From: Chloroflexota bacterium
Lineage (GTDB): Bacteria > Chloroflexota > Anaerolineae > Ardenticatenales > Ardenticatenaceae
Assembly: GCA_003520455.1 (NCBI GenBank)
Contig: DOUV01000631.1
Coordinates: forward strand, 1 to 34,369
Length of the DNA stretch: 34,369 nucleotides
Direction: 5' to 3'
Positions 1-8,084 of the stretch are shown here, piece by piece. The notes beneath the pieces were generated by a model that saw nothing but the letters and a program-made list of their open reading frames with translations, ran no database searches and was not told the origin of the DNA. Each line of letters begins with the position of its first letter. The first letter of the stretch is position 1. The translations under genes were made by a program, and so were the position numbers.

Positions 1-2
1 CG

Positions 3-146
3 CTGCTGCGCCGCTCCCCGCTGCGACCCTACTTCGCGGTTCCCCACGGTGACATGATGATCGCCGGCTGCTTTGGCCTGGTCCGGGCCTGCGCGCACGT
101 CTTTCCCCAACAGCGAGAGGCCATCGAGGCTGCGTTAGCTGCCTAA
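3..146 (+). CDS. C-terminal end of an unidentified protein (partial)
   Basis: An open frame enters from the left edge and runs 47 codons to a TAA at 144-146. The visible residues include PYFAVPHGDMMIAG and end in EAIEAALAA. Codon use is GC-rich like the neighbouring genes, which supports real coding. I do not recognise the family. The short alanine-rich end is typical of a C-terminal helix. It converges with lexA, from which it is separated by about 155 bases. Confidence 0.5.
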   Translation: MLRRSPLRPYFAVPHGDMMIAGCFGLVRACAHVFPQQREAIEAALAA

Positions 147-180
147 GCCCTCGGCTCACCCTGGGGCGCGGCAGGAAACG

Positions 181-208
181 CAAAAACCTCTCCACAAATG
201 GAGAGGTT
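181..208 (-). terminator. Rho-independent terminator of lexA
   Basis: A perfect 9-bp stem (AACCTCTCC at 185-193, GGAGAGGTT at 200-208) has a 6-base loop. On the minus strand the stem is followed by a run of five T (the A run at 182-186 on the plus strand), the classic form for transcription leaving lexA. In the plus direction the following bases are only weakly T-rich, so it may also slow the convergent gene. Confidence 0.8.
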
Positions 209-301
209 CTTCAGGTTCCATTCCGTCCCGGCTCCTGCCTGTCCGCCAACGGGCGTCAGGCCCTCACCGCGCTCGCACCCGCCAGGAATCGCGCAGCCCG
301 T

Positions 302-952
302 CTAGCAGTGCCGGATGACCATCATCACCTTGCCCTTGATCTCGATATTCTTGGCCTCGCAGTAGATCGGCTCCATGTCGGTGTTCTCCGGCTGCAGCCG
401 CACCTTGCGCCCTTCGGGGTAGAAGCGTTTGAGCGTCGTCTGCTGTTCTTCCTTCAGCCAGGCCGCCACCATCTCCCCGCGCTCGCACACGTTCTGGTTG
501 GAAAAGATGACGACGTCGCCCTCTTTGATGAACGCATCGATCATCGAACGCCCTTTGACCCGCATCGCGAAGAGTTGTTTGTCGCTTGAAGGCCGGAGCA
601 TCTCGCGCGCCAGCTCAACGTAGCCGGCGTCTTCCGGCGGGTACATCTCGGCATTCGGCACCGCGATGGGATCGCCGGCCGCGATCTCGCCCCATATCGG
701 GATGCGGAGGGGTCCATGATCCAGCAGGGCCCCAATCGGCCGGTTGACCATAATCCCGCGAGAGACCTTTGAGTTCCGGCTGATGTAGCCCATCTCCTGC
801 AGCCGGTTCAAGTTGTAGTCCACCACCGACGTGGAGCTGATCTTGCAGCCATCACAGATATCACGAATGGTGGGGGGGTAATCGTGTTCCACGATGTACT
901 TCTCAATGAAGGTCATGATTGCCTTCTGGCGATTCGAGAGCGAGCGCGCCAT
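302..952 (-). CDS. lexA: LexA SOS-response repressor
   Basis: A 216-residue protein with the LexA layout. An N-terminal winged helix-turn-helix (about residues 1-70) is followed by a linker and a C-terminal S24 self-cleavage domain. The Ala-Gly cleavage site is A92-G93 (motif GEIAAGDPI). The catalytic pair is S136 (GRSMIDAFI) and K175 (TTLKRF), 39 residues apart as expected. RecA-stimulated self-cleavage would relieve repression of DNA-damage genes. The start is supported by an AAGGAG ribosome site about 6 bases upstream. The gene stands alone, with its own terminator and a promoter covered by a LexA box, so autoregulation is very likely. Confidence 0.95.
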   Translation of the reverse strand: MARSLSNRQKAIMTFIEKYIVEHDYPPTIRDICDGCKISSTSVVDYNLNRLQEMGYISRNSKVSRGIMVNRPIGALLDHGPLRIPIWGEIAAGDPIAVPNAEMYPPEDAGYVELAREMLRPSSDKQLFAMRVKGRSMIDAFIKEGDVVIFSNQNVCERGEMVAAWLKEEQQTTLKRFYPEGRKVRLQPENTDMEPIYCEAKNIEIKGKVMMVIRHC

Positions 953-985
953 TTCCAGCTCCTTTCAAGCCAGTGCGGTGATCCC

Positions 986-1014
986 ATTATAGAAGAACGG
1001 CTGTTCGCAGTCAA
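986..1014 (-). promoter_or_regulatory. lexA promoter, near-consensus
   Basis: Read on the minus strand there is a -35 TTGACT (1009-1014), a 17-base spacer and a perfect -10 TATAAT (986-991). It lies 34 bases before the lexA start codon. This is one of the clearest housekeeping-sigma promoters in the window. Confidence 0.85.
995..1006. promoter_or_regulatory. SOS box (LexA operator)
   Basis: GAACGGCTGTTC fits the GAAC-N4-GTTC operator of the Gram-positive type (Bacillus 'Cheo' box), not the CTGT-N8-ACAG form of proteobacteria. It lies wholly inside the 17-base spacer between the -35 and -10 elements of lexA, so bound LexA would block RNA polymerase. Confidence 0.85.
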
Positions 1015-1354
1015 GCATTTGTTCTACAAGTTTCGGAAATTCGTTTCAACCGGTGGGTCTGGCGGCGGCGGCTCCGGTGGGGATCAACCCGGAGACGGCG
1101 ACGCGCCGCGCTTCTGCCCGTGAACCAGCGCACCCTGGCAACGAATCGGCCGATGGAACCGGTGCCTCCGCAGCAACATGCCTCGGGTCTCGGTCCCGGC
1201 GCGTGAGCGCTCCGTCGAAACGGCGTTGAGCCGTCCTGGCCCAACACACGGTGCCTCATACCACCGGTGCCGCCACGAGGCTCTTGAGAGGGCTGTCGGC
1301 ACCATCGGAGGGTGGATAAAGCGCTCAGGGTCCATCCGGTGAGCGCCCTTCGGC
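1015..1354. other. Region without a recognisable gene between lexA and the regulator remnant
   Basis: GC-rich sequence with open frames on both strands but no family that I recognise and no convincing ribosome site. It sits where the missing helix-turn-helix part of the following GntR-type gene would be expected. None of the three plus-strand frames reads as a winged-helix domain, so that part appears deleted, not merely frameshifted. Confidence 0.5.
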
Positions 1355-1942
1355 ATGACACCGATCCACGAAGCCTTGCAACGGTTGGTCCGGGAGGGAT
1401 TCGTCCAGGCCATCTCGCGCTTCGGCTACACGGTCAGTCTGATCACCATATCCGACGTCGGCGAAATGTTCGAATTACGTGCGATCCTCGAATCGGCGGC
1501 GGCCCGGTTGGCGGCCATAAAAGGATCGGAGGAACAACTCAAGGCCATCGTCGAAGCAGCCAACTTCACCTACATCTACAAGGATCGCCAGAGCTACTCG
1601 AATTTTCTCGCACGCAACGCCGACTTTCATCGCTCCATCGCTGTTGCCGCCGGCAACCAGAGGCTCGTCGATGCGATTTCCAGGGTATTCGACGAACTGA
1701 CCCGGGTCTTTCACCTGGGACTCGACCTGAAAGACAGCGCGGAGGAGATGGCTGACGAGCACCGCGCCCTGGCCGCTGCGCTCCTGAATCGGGACCCCGG
1801 CCAGACGGCGCGAACGGTTCAAAGCCAGATAACACGTTCTCAACAGAGGGTTCTGGAGGCCATTCTTGGCGGCGTAAGGAGCGAGTTGTCCAAGACCTTC
1901 AACCAGACGGTTCAGGTTCACCCCCCAGGCTCCCGATTTTGA
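1355..1942 (+). pseudogene. GntR-family (FadR/FCD) regulator lacking its DNA-binding domain
   Basis: The frame opens with TPIHEALQRLVREGFV, which corresponds to the last helix and wing of a GntR winged helix (usually '..VSRTPVREALRRLE..'). It is followed by a complete all-helical FCD ligand-binding domain, with motifs such as ADFHRSIAVAAGNQRL and DEHRALAAALLNRDP. About 45 N-terminal residues are missing. An in-frame TGA lies at 1340-1342, only four codons before the first ATG, and there is no ribosome site. As it stands it could not bind DNA in the usual way. FCD regulators usually control uptake or breakdown of small organic acids or amino acids. The next frame starts 11 bases after its stop. 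Confidence 0.75.
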
Positions 1943-1953
1943 AGAGGGCACGC

Positions 1954-2457
1954 ATGCCGGGATACCAAACTTCCCTCATCGCAAACAACTTGAACGCCCT
2001 GCGGGAGCAAATTGTTGGCATTGACCAGCCCGTCCCGCTCCTCGATGGCTCGCGACGTCCGTACATCTACCTGGACAACGCCGCCGGCACGCCCGCCTTC
2101 CGCGGGGTGCAGCAGAAGGTCAACGAGTTCTTGCACTGGTACTCCAGCGTGCACCGGGGTGCCGGGTTCAAGTCGCTCATCTCGACCCACGCGTACGACC
2201 AGGCCCGCGATATCGTCGCTCGTTTTGTTGGCGCCGATCTCGAAACGGACTGCGTGATCTTTGGCAAGAACACCACGGAGGCGAATAACATCCTCGCACA
2301 TTGGATCGAGTCCATCAGGGACCGGCGACGACTGACGACTACGCCATCAGCTCACTCTCGGCGTCATCGCGTTTCGCGCATCGACCGACGTGGAGCGAGC
2401 AGGACACGAACCAGTACGAGCAGCCGCCTGGACAGGAGCTTTCGGAGTCATCCATGA
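1954..2457 (+). pseudogene. N-terminal fragment of a class V (SufS-like) aminotransferase
   Basis: Residues 1 to about 120 carry the PLP fold-type I, class V N-terminus: YLDNAAGTPAF, then VHRGAGFKS, YDQARDIVARFVGAD and FGKNTTEANNILA. The match stops near position 2320. The remaining 45 codons are arginine- and serine-rich and look non-native. The PLP-binding lysine and the C-terminal domain are absent, so the product cannot be an active enzyme. The start at 1954 is preferred because GAAGAGGG lies 6 bases upstream. Its stop codon overlaps the start of the next gene (ATGA at 2454-2457), so translation could still be coupled. The likeliest history is an internal deletion joining this gene to the kinase. 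Confidence 0.75.
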
Positions 2458-2981
2458 ATCTCTATCTCTCCGGGATGATCGGCGCCGGCAAGACGACGGT
2501 GGGGAGAGCATTGGCAGAGCGCCTGGGATGGGCCTTCGACGACCTCGACACCGCCATGGAGAAGATGGCGGGCAAAACCTTCCGCCACGTCGTGGCCGAG
2601 GAGGGATGGCTGGGCTTTCGGCAGCGCGAGTACCACATCTGTAAACAATTCGCCCGGATGGATCGAACGGTCATTGGCCTCGGTGGCGGTACGGTTCGCT
2701 ACGAGTGGAACCGAGATGCTCTGCGAGGGACGGGCGTGCAAATCCTGTTGGTCGCCGACCTCAACGTGCTCGCGGATCGCGTCCGAGCCAATGATCGCCC
2801 CCGGGTCAATCCTGGGGTGACCCTGGAAGAGAATCTCGGCCGGATCTGGGAGGCCCATCAGGACCTCTATTTCAGTTTTGCAGAGCTTGTCTACAAGACG
2901 GATCAAGGCAAAAGCGTTGTGGAGGAAGTAAACGAAATAATCGAGCTTGTGCAGCGCGATAACGTTCTCCTCCTGCCCTGA
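2454..2981 (+). CDS. Shikimate kinase-type small-molecule kinase
   Basis: A 175-residue P-loop kinase of shikimate-kinase length and layout. The Walker A motif is GMIGAGKT (7-14). An acidic pair D30/D32 (FDDLD) and the substrate arginine R56 (FRQRE) match the shikimate-binding set. The GLGGGT motif lies at 76-80, and the lid carries R115 and R117 (NDRPRVN). Family role: ATP-dependent 3-phosphorylation of shikimate in the chorismate pathway, in the cytoplasm. The ATG at 2454 is chosen over an upstream in-frame start because GGAG lies 6 bases before it and the P-loop follows directly. The neighbouring remnants are not aromatic-pathway genes, so a specialised relative with another substrate is possible. 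Confidence 0.8.
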   Translation: MNLYLSGMIGAGKTTVGRALAERLGWAFDDLDTAMEKMAGKTFRHVVAEEGWLGFRQREYHICKQFARMDRTVIGLGGGTVRYEWNRDALRGTGVQILLVADLNVLADRVRANDRPRVNPGVTLEENLGRIWEAHQDLYFSFAELVYKTDQGKSVVEEVNEIIELVQRDNVLLLP

Positions 2982-3236
2982 GAATCGTCTGGGGCGCGGG
3001 ACTCGTTGGTGCCGATCGGCGAGGAACATGGCCGCAGGTCCATTCTCCCCGCCGGTCGAAACAGCTCCGGCGGCGGGCCGCTCAAAAGTCGAGCGCCGAG
3101 GTGCGACGCATCTGCACGCCTGAGCCGCTGGACCGCGGAACGCTGCCTGCTTCCCGATCACGCGCTCCTGGCGTCGCGAGGTGCGTCGTACCTGCCCGGC
3201 CAGGGCGCTGCCCTGCTTTCGTCACGTGGTGCGCTG

Positions 3237-3245
3237 TGGTATACT
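3237..3245 (+). promoter_or_regulatory. Candidate extended -10 promoter of the UPF0173 gene
   Basis: TGGTATACT is a good extended -10 element (TGn plus TATACT). It lies 43 bases before the start codon of the metallo-hydrolase. No convincing -35 is seen, which is acceptable for extended -10 promoters. The rest of 2982-3236 is GC-rich with no gene that I recognise. Confidence 0.45.
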
Positions 3246-3288
3246 CGTCTTACCAAACAGATTCTTCGATGAGGAAGGAGGCAGCCTG

Positions 3289-4014
3289 ATGGACGTGTTG
3301 AACGCCGGTGTCGAATATACCTGGCTCGGCCACGGCACTTTTTTGATCCGGTCGGCCAATGGAAAACGCATCTTGCTCGATCCCTGGGTCGATGGGAATC
3401 CGGCGTGCCCGGAGGAGTACAAGGGCGAGAACGGGATCACGGAGCTGGATCTCATCGTCTGCACGCACGCGCACTTCGACCACATCGGCGATGCCATTCC
3501 AATCGCCAGGCGCACACAAGCCGCCGTGATCGGCATCTTCGAGCTGTGCGCCTGGTTGAACAGCAAGGGTGTCGAGAACTGTACGGGGATCAACAAGGGT
3601 GGGCGGCTGACGGTCGAGGGAATCACTCTCACGATGACGCATGCCGATCACTCCTGCGGCATCACCGACGGCGACCAAATCATCTACGGCGGCGAGGCCG
3701 CAGGCTATGTCATCGAATTTGAGAACGCCTACAAAGTGTACCACGCGGGCGACACCAACGTGTTCGGCGACATGGCCCTGATCGCCGAACTCTACCAGCC
3801 CGACCTCTGCGTTCTGCCGATCGGCGACTTCTACACGATGGGGCCGGATGAGGCCGCCAAGGCGATTCGCCTGTTGGGAACCAAAAAAGTGGTCCCCTGC
3901 CACTACGGCACTTTCCCGATCCTCGACGGCTCGCCTGCCCGCCTGCGCGAGTTCACCAGCGACATTTCCGGTCTGACGATCTACGACCTCGAGCCCGGCC
4001 AGACGCTTCGTTGA
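3289..4014 (+). CDS. UPF0173 family metal-dependent hydrolase (metallo-beta-lactamase fold)
   Basis: A 241-residue protein of the MBL-fold group related to UlaG (COG2220). The metal-binding motif THAHFDH lies at 59-65 (H60, H62, D64, H65), with later ligands in THADHSCG, AGDTNVFGD and the C-terminal PCHYGTFP. Members bind two metal ions and are predicted hydrolases, but the physiological substrate of UPF0173 proteins is not known. The start is fixed by a strong GGAAGGAGG site (3273-3281) 7 bases upstream; the longer frame opening at 3181 is rejected. It appears to be a single-gene unit with its own promoter. Confidence 0.85.
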   Translation: MDVLNAGVEYTWLGHGTFLIRSANGKRILLDPWVDGNPACPEEYKGENGITELDLIVCTHAHFDHIGDAIPIARRTQAAVIGIFELCAWLNSKGVENCTGINKGGRLTVEGITLTMTHADHSCGITDGDQIIYGGEAAGYVIEFENAYKVYHAGDTNVFGDMALIAELYQPDLCVLPIGDFYTMGPDEAAKAIRLLGTKKVVPCHYGTFPILDGSPARLREFTSDISGLTIYDLEPGQTLR

Positions 4015-4036
4015 CGCGAGGACGGGCACGCTTTCG

Positions 4037-4098
4037 GGGAAACTCAGGGGAACTCAGCGCGGCTGTTGACACATTGCTTCAGTTCCCCTGAGTTCCCT
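4037..4098. repeat. Inverted repeat, 18-base arms with 26-base loop
   Basis: The arms at 4037-4054 and 4081-4098 are complementary at 17 of 18 positions by eye and share the core ACTCAGGGGAACT. The loop contains a TTGACA. It lies just after the UPF0173 gene, so it could be a transcription-stopping or mRNA-end structure, but no T-run follows. It could also be a dispersed palindromic repeat. Confidence 0.6.
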
Positions 4099-4169
4099 CG
4101 AAATCCCCCAGCCCCTCAGTTCTTCACGCTCACCCGCGAATCGCCCATCAAGACGTCCCCCCAGGCCCC

Positions 4170-4199
4170 TTGAAGGTTGGCCACCCGGCATGATAGACT
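4170..4199 (+). promoter_or_regulatory. Candidate promoter of the YifB/ComM gene
   Basis: A -35 TTGAAG (4170-4175), an 18-base spacer and a -10 TAGACT (4194-4199) preceded by TGA. Transcription would start about 20 bases before the start codon, giving a very short leader that holds only the ribosome site. Confidence 0.45.
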
Positions 4200-4225
4200 C
4201 TCGCCACCAAAGGAGGGGGCGGTTC

Positions 4226-5746
4226 ATGCTAGCCAAAGTCAAGAGCTGTGCGGTGTTGGGGCTCGAAGGGGTTCCGATCGAGGTCGAAGTCGATATTTCG
4301 CCCGGTATGGCCGGCATAGTCACGATTGTTGGGCTGCCCGACGCCGCCGTTCGTGAGAGCAAGGAGCGGGTCCGGGCAGCGCTCCTCAACACCGGCGCCA
4401 ATTTCACCACCCGCCGCCTGACCATCAACCTGGCGCCGGCCGACCTCCGCAAAGAGGGCCCGGCCTACGATTTGCCGATTGCCGTTGGGCTGTTGCTGGC
4501 CACGGGCCAGGTGGTGGCCGATCTAGAGGACGCGCTGTTTGTTGGCGAGCTCTCGCTCGATGGGGCCGTGCGCCACGTGAGTGGCCTGCTGCCAATGACG
4601 GAGGCTGCCCGGCGTCACGGACTACGCCGGCTCTTCTGCCCCGCCTCGGACGCGGTCGAGGCCGCGCTGATCCCGGGCGTCGAGGTCTACCCGGTCCCTC
4701 ACCTGGCAGCCCTGCTCGATCACTTCAACGGCGGTCCTCCGATTGCCCCTCAGCAGCCCACCATCGTTGAGGATCGCCTCTCCCCGCTGGAATACGCCGC
4801 CGATTTCAGCCTGATCAAGGGGCAGCAGCACGTCAAGCGGGCCCTGGAAGTCGCCGCCAGCGGGGGCCACAATGTGTTGCTCAGCGGCCCCCCCGGCGCG
4901 GGCAAGACATTGATGGCCCGCAGCCTGCCCTCGATTCTCCCGACGATGTCCCTGGAGGAATCCCTCGAGGTCACCGCGATCTACTCCGTCGCCGACCAAC
5001 TCCCGGCCGACACGCCCCTGGTGCGACGGCGCCCCTTCCGCGCCCCGCACCACACCATCAGCCATGCTGGCCTGGTGGGCGGGGGCCGCTGGCCGCGTCC
5101 CGGCGAGATCTCGCTCGCCCATAGGGGGATCCTTTTCCTCGACGAGATGCCGGAGTTTGGGCCGCTCAACCTGGAGGCGCTGCGCCAGCCGCTGGAGGAC
5201 AAGCGCATCGTCATCAGCCGCGCGGCCGGCTCCCTGCGGTTTCCCGCCAATTTCATGCTGGTCGGCGCCCGCAATCCCTGTCCCTGCGGGTACTACCAGG
5301 ATCCGCAGCACGAGTGCAGCTGCTCGCCGGGGCTGGTGAGTAAGTACCAGAAGAAGATCAGCGGGCCGCTGCTGGACCGCTTCGATATCCACATCGAGGT
5401 GCCGCGGGTCGAGTACGAGAAGCTCAGCGATGAGCGCCTGGCCGAGCCCAGCCGCACCATCCGGGCGCGGGTCGAGGCCGCGCGCCGCCAACAACAGGGG
5501 CGCTTCGAGCACCTACCCCACGTGATCTGCAACGCCGACATGGGCGTGGGCGAGATTCGCCAGTATTGCCAACTCGAGCGCGCCGGGCAGAACCTCCTGA
5601 AAGTGGCCATGCGCCAGATGGGCCTCTCGGCCCGCGGCTACCATCGGACCCTCAAGCTGGCCCGCACCATCGCCGACCTGGCGGGCAGCGAGCGCATCGA
5701 GACCGCTCACGTGGCCGAGGCGCTGCAGTATCGGAGAAGGGAGTAG
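4226..5746 (+). CDS. YifB/ComM-family Mg-chelatase-like AAA+ ATPase
   Basis: A 506-residue protein with the YifB/ComM layout. An N-terminal Lon-protease-like fold domain (about 10-150) precedes a Mg-chelatase-type AAA+ core with Walker A GPPGAGKT (221-228) and Walker B LFLDEM (D306-E307). The family signature NPCPCGYY with further cysteines follows, then a C-terminal helical domain with LSARGYHRTLKLARTIADL. ComM is a hexameric branch-migration helicase that helps integrate incoming DNA during natural transformation. Whether this host is transformable cannot be seen here. The start is set by AAAGGAGG at 4209-4216. No competence genes are adjacent. Confidence 0.9.
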   Translation: MLAKVKSCAVLGLEGVPIEVEVDISPGMAGIVTIVGLPDAAVRESKERVRAALLNTGANFTTRRLTINLAPADLRKEGPAYDLPIAVGLLLATGQVVADLEDALFVGELSLDGAVRHVSGLLPMTEAARRHGLRRLFCPASDAVEAALIPGVEVYPVPHLAALLDHFNGGPPIAPQQPTIVEDRLSPLEYAADFSLIKGQQHVKRALEVAASGGHNVLLSGPPGAGKTLMARSLPSILPTMSLEESLEVTAIYSVADQLPADTPLVRRRPFRAPHHTISHAGLVGGGRWPRPGEISLAHRGILFLDEMPEFGPLNLEALRQPLEDKRIVISRAAGSLRFPANFMLVGARNPCPCGYYQDPQHECSCSPGLVSKYQKKISGPLLDRFDIHIEVPRVEYEKLSDERLAEPSRTIRARVEAARRQQQGRFEHLPHVICNADMGVGEIRQYCQLERAGQNLLKVAMRQMGLSARGYHRTLKLARTIADLAGSERIETAHVAEALQYRRRE

Positions 5747-5924
5747 CACGCAGGGCGGTCAGCTGAGGGGGGGAGGGATGGGACGGCCGGCCTCAAGCGC
5801 ACGAGCGTCCACTTGTACAGAGCGGATGAGGGATCATCGCCTGGCCGGGCCGCTCCACGGCCGCGCGTCATCCACGCCATCCCGGGCAGGGGGCTGAGTG
5901 TGTCTGGAGACAGTATCGCTCACC

Positions 5925-6209
5925 TCACCGGCGAATCGGCACGTAAGCGGCAAGAGCGTCCGGCACAATCGCCGGGTGGTTATGCCAGCGCGCAACTACA
6001 TCGTTGGCCAGCCAGTGGCCGATGTAGGTCGCATTGGTGAGTAAGTCGACCAACCCCTGCCTGCCCGGGCAATGGCCGTTGTCACAGCGGTGGATGCGGT
6101 AGACGACCTTGAAGCCTTCGGGGGGAAGACAGGTGGTTGGATCCGGATAATAAGGACCATGCCTATGAATATGGCGCACAGTAGCGCGGATTTGCCCTAC
6201 ATACCAGAA
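5925..6209 (-). pseudogene. Fragment of a large serine recombinase
   Basis: In the minus frame, LLTNATYIGHWLANDVVARW followed by HNHPAIVPDAL matches the 'recombinase' domain of large serine recombinases (usual form LLTNP-YIGHW ... NHPAIV ... LF). Both the catalytic N-terminal domain and the C-terminal coiled coil are missing, and the frame stops after PIRR. The reading frame stays open back to about 6209 without a clear start. The left end of an IS element lies 45 bases beyond, so the gene was probably cut down by rearrangement. Assignment rests on motif recall alone. The remainder of 5747-5924 holds nothing that I recognise. Confidence 0.45.
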
Positions 6210-6211
6210 GC

Positions 6212-6238
6212 GCCCCGATGTTTATCGGGGCTTTTTTA
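6212..6238 (+). terminator. Strong Rho-independent terminator
   Basis: A perfect 8-bp stem GCCCCGAT / ATCGGGGC (6212-6219 and 6224-6231) with a 4-base loop is followed by six T. No plus-strand gene ends near it; the YifB gene ends about 465 bases upstream. It either serves that gene at a distance or is left over from a lost gene or RNA. It also shields the IS element starting at 6255 from upstream transcription. Confidence 0.8.
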
Positions 6239-6254
6239 TTTATACCAGCCTCTA

Positions 6255-8084
6255 CCTCACGGTTCGCCCATTTTGGGGCGGGTTCGAGAAATGGCTGGTC
6301 GGCGACGCAGTAGACAGGAAGAGCCCGCCGCGGTAAGCTGGCGGGATGGACGAGATCAAGACCATTGAGACGGAACGGGTGGACGACATCCCGCTGTTGC
6401 TGGCACAGATGGAACGGATGGGACTGCCGGGGCTGGTAGATGCGCATCTGCGGGTGCATGGCAAGCGCCAGGGGGTGAGCGTCGGATGGGTAACGGCCAT
6501 CTGGTTGGCCCACATCCTGTCGGAGGCTGACCACCGCTTAAATCAGGTCGAGACGTGGGCCGCGCAGCGGCTTGAGACGCTGCGGGCGTGTGTGCCGGAG
6601 GCGGTGACGGTCAAGGATCTGAGGGATGATCGGCTGGCGGATGTGGTGCGGCTGCTGAGTGCTGATGAGAGCTGGCAGGCGTTGGAAGGCGCGCTGAACC
6701 GCGACCTGCTGCGGGTCTATGATTTGCGAGCGCGGCGCGTTCATGTCGACAGCACGAGCGCGAGCGGCTATTGGCACGTGACGGAGGACGGATTGTTCCA
6801 GTTCGGCCACAGCCAAGACGGGCGCGACGATCAACCGCAAGTCAAAGTAATGCTGGCGGTGCTGGACCCGCTGGGACTGGCGGTCGCGACTGACGTGGTC
6901 AGTGGGCCGCGGGCGGATGACCCGCTCTATCTGCCCAGCATTCGCTGCGTCCGCCAGAGCCTTGACCACAGTGGGCTGCTCTCCGTGGGCGACTGCAAAA
7001 TGGCGGCGTTTGAGACGCGTGCCGCGCTGGCCCATGAAGGCGATGGGTACCTCTGTCCGTTGTCGGCGCTGCAAATGCCCCCTGAGGTGGTGCGCCGCCA
7101 CCTCGACACGGCCTTGCGTGCGGGCGCCCTGCAGGCGGTGGAGCGGCCCGGCCTGGATGGCCGCCTTGAGGTGATTGCCGAAGGGGTCGAGTGGACCGAG
7201 CGGCTTGAGGCGGTCGTGGAGGGACAGCTGGTGGTCTGGCAGGAACGGAGAATGCTGGTGCGCTCGATCGCTCAGGCTCGGGCCGCCGAGGCGGCCTTGC
7301 GGACGCGCCTGGCTGAGGCTCAAGCTGCCTTGACTAGCCTTGCGACTCCTGGTCGTGGGAAAACGTCGCTTCACGACTCGCGCGGCGCTTGAAGAGGCGG
7401 TCCAGGCGATTCTGGCCCGCTACGACGTTGCCGGCTTGATTGATCTCACCTTTGTCCATCAGGCCCGCACTCGCAATGTCCGTGCCTATCGCGACCGGCC
7501 CGCACGCCACGTCCTCGACACGACCATCATCCTCACCCACACGGTCAATACCCACGCCCTCGACCAGGCGATCCGCGCGCTGGGCTGGCGGGTCTCTGTC
7601 ACCAACCAGCCTGCTGACCAGTTGCCCCTCGCCCAGGCCGTGTTGGCCTCCCGCGACGAGTTTCTGGTTGAGCACAGCTTCGGTCGCCTCAAAGGCCATC
7701 CCGTGTCCCTCTCCCCGATGGATCTCGAACGTGACGACCATGCCACCGGCCTCGTCCGCCTCTTGAGCCTCGCCTTGCGCGTGCTCACCCTGCTGGAGTT
7801 CGTCGTGCGCCGTGAACTTGCCAAGACCGGTGATGCGCTGGCTGGCCTCTATGCCGGCAATCCCAAACGCTCAACCCCTCGGCCCACTGCCGAGCGGCTC
7901 CTTGAAGCCTTCCGCAACATCACCTTGACGATTCTTCATCTACCGCACCAGATCGTCTATCATCTCACGCCGCTCTCGGCCCTCCCACAACGCATTCTGG
8001 CCTTGCTCGGCCTCAACTCATCCGTCTCCACTCGGCTCTCTCGCGTTTCTCTCATTCCGCCCTGAATTTGAGCGAACCGTGAGG
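6255..8084 (+). mobile_element. IS1634-family (IS4 superfamily) insertion sequence
   Basis: The ends are terminal inverted repeats starting CCTCACGGTTCGC. The left end is 6255-6281 and the right end is 8058-8084, with 22 of 27 bases matching and the outer 13 identical. The boundaries are uncertain by one base because the next outer base also matches. The element is about 1.83 kb and carries one transposase gene interrupted by a frameshift. I see no target duplication: the flanking bases differ (gcctct on the left, tccag on the right). The two ends may therefore no longer be the partners of a single insertion. Confidence 0.8.
6346..8065 (+). pseudogene. IS1634-type transposase, split by a +1 frameshift
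   Basis: The first frame (6346-7392) has the N-terminal DUF4277-like region and the DDE core, with acidic residues in RVHVDSTSASGYW and LLSVGDCKMAAF. The second frame (from about 7340 to 8065) has the C-terminal part with EFLVEHSFGRLKGHP, which supplies the glutamate. The two join naturally at GGGAAAACG (7357-7365): removing one A from the A4 run restores 'GRGKRRFTTR'. It is therefore a one-base insertion in a homopolymer, a sequencing error, or a programmed slip. IS1634 members normally use one continuous gene, so I favour mutation or error. The product would cut and rejoin the element ends. Confidence 0.8.

Noticed and set aside
3181..3288. N-terminal extension of the UPF0173 protein from an upstream in-frame start
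   Set aside because: The strong ribosome site at 3273-3281 and the promoter lie inside the extension, and the family begins near the later ATG.
4622..5512. 296-codon open frame on the minus strand opposite the AAA+ ATPase gene
   Set aside because: Shadow of the conserved ATPase; its sequence is low-complexity and has no ribosome site.
6255..8084. Target duplication for the IS1634 element
   Set aside because: Flanking bases differ on both sides even when the ends are shifted by one base.
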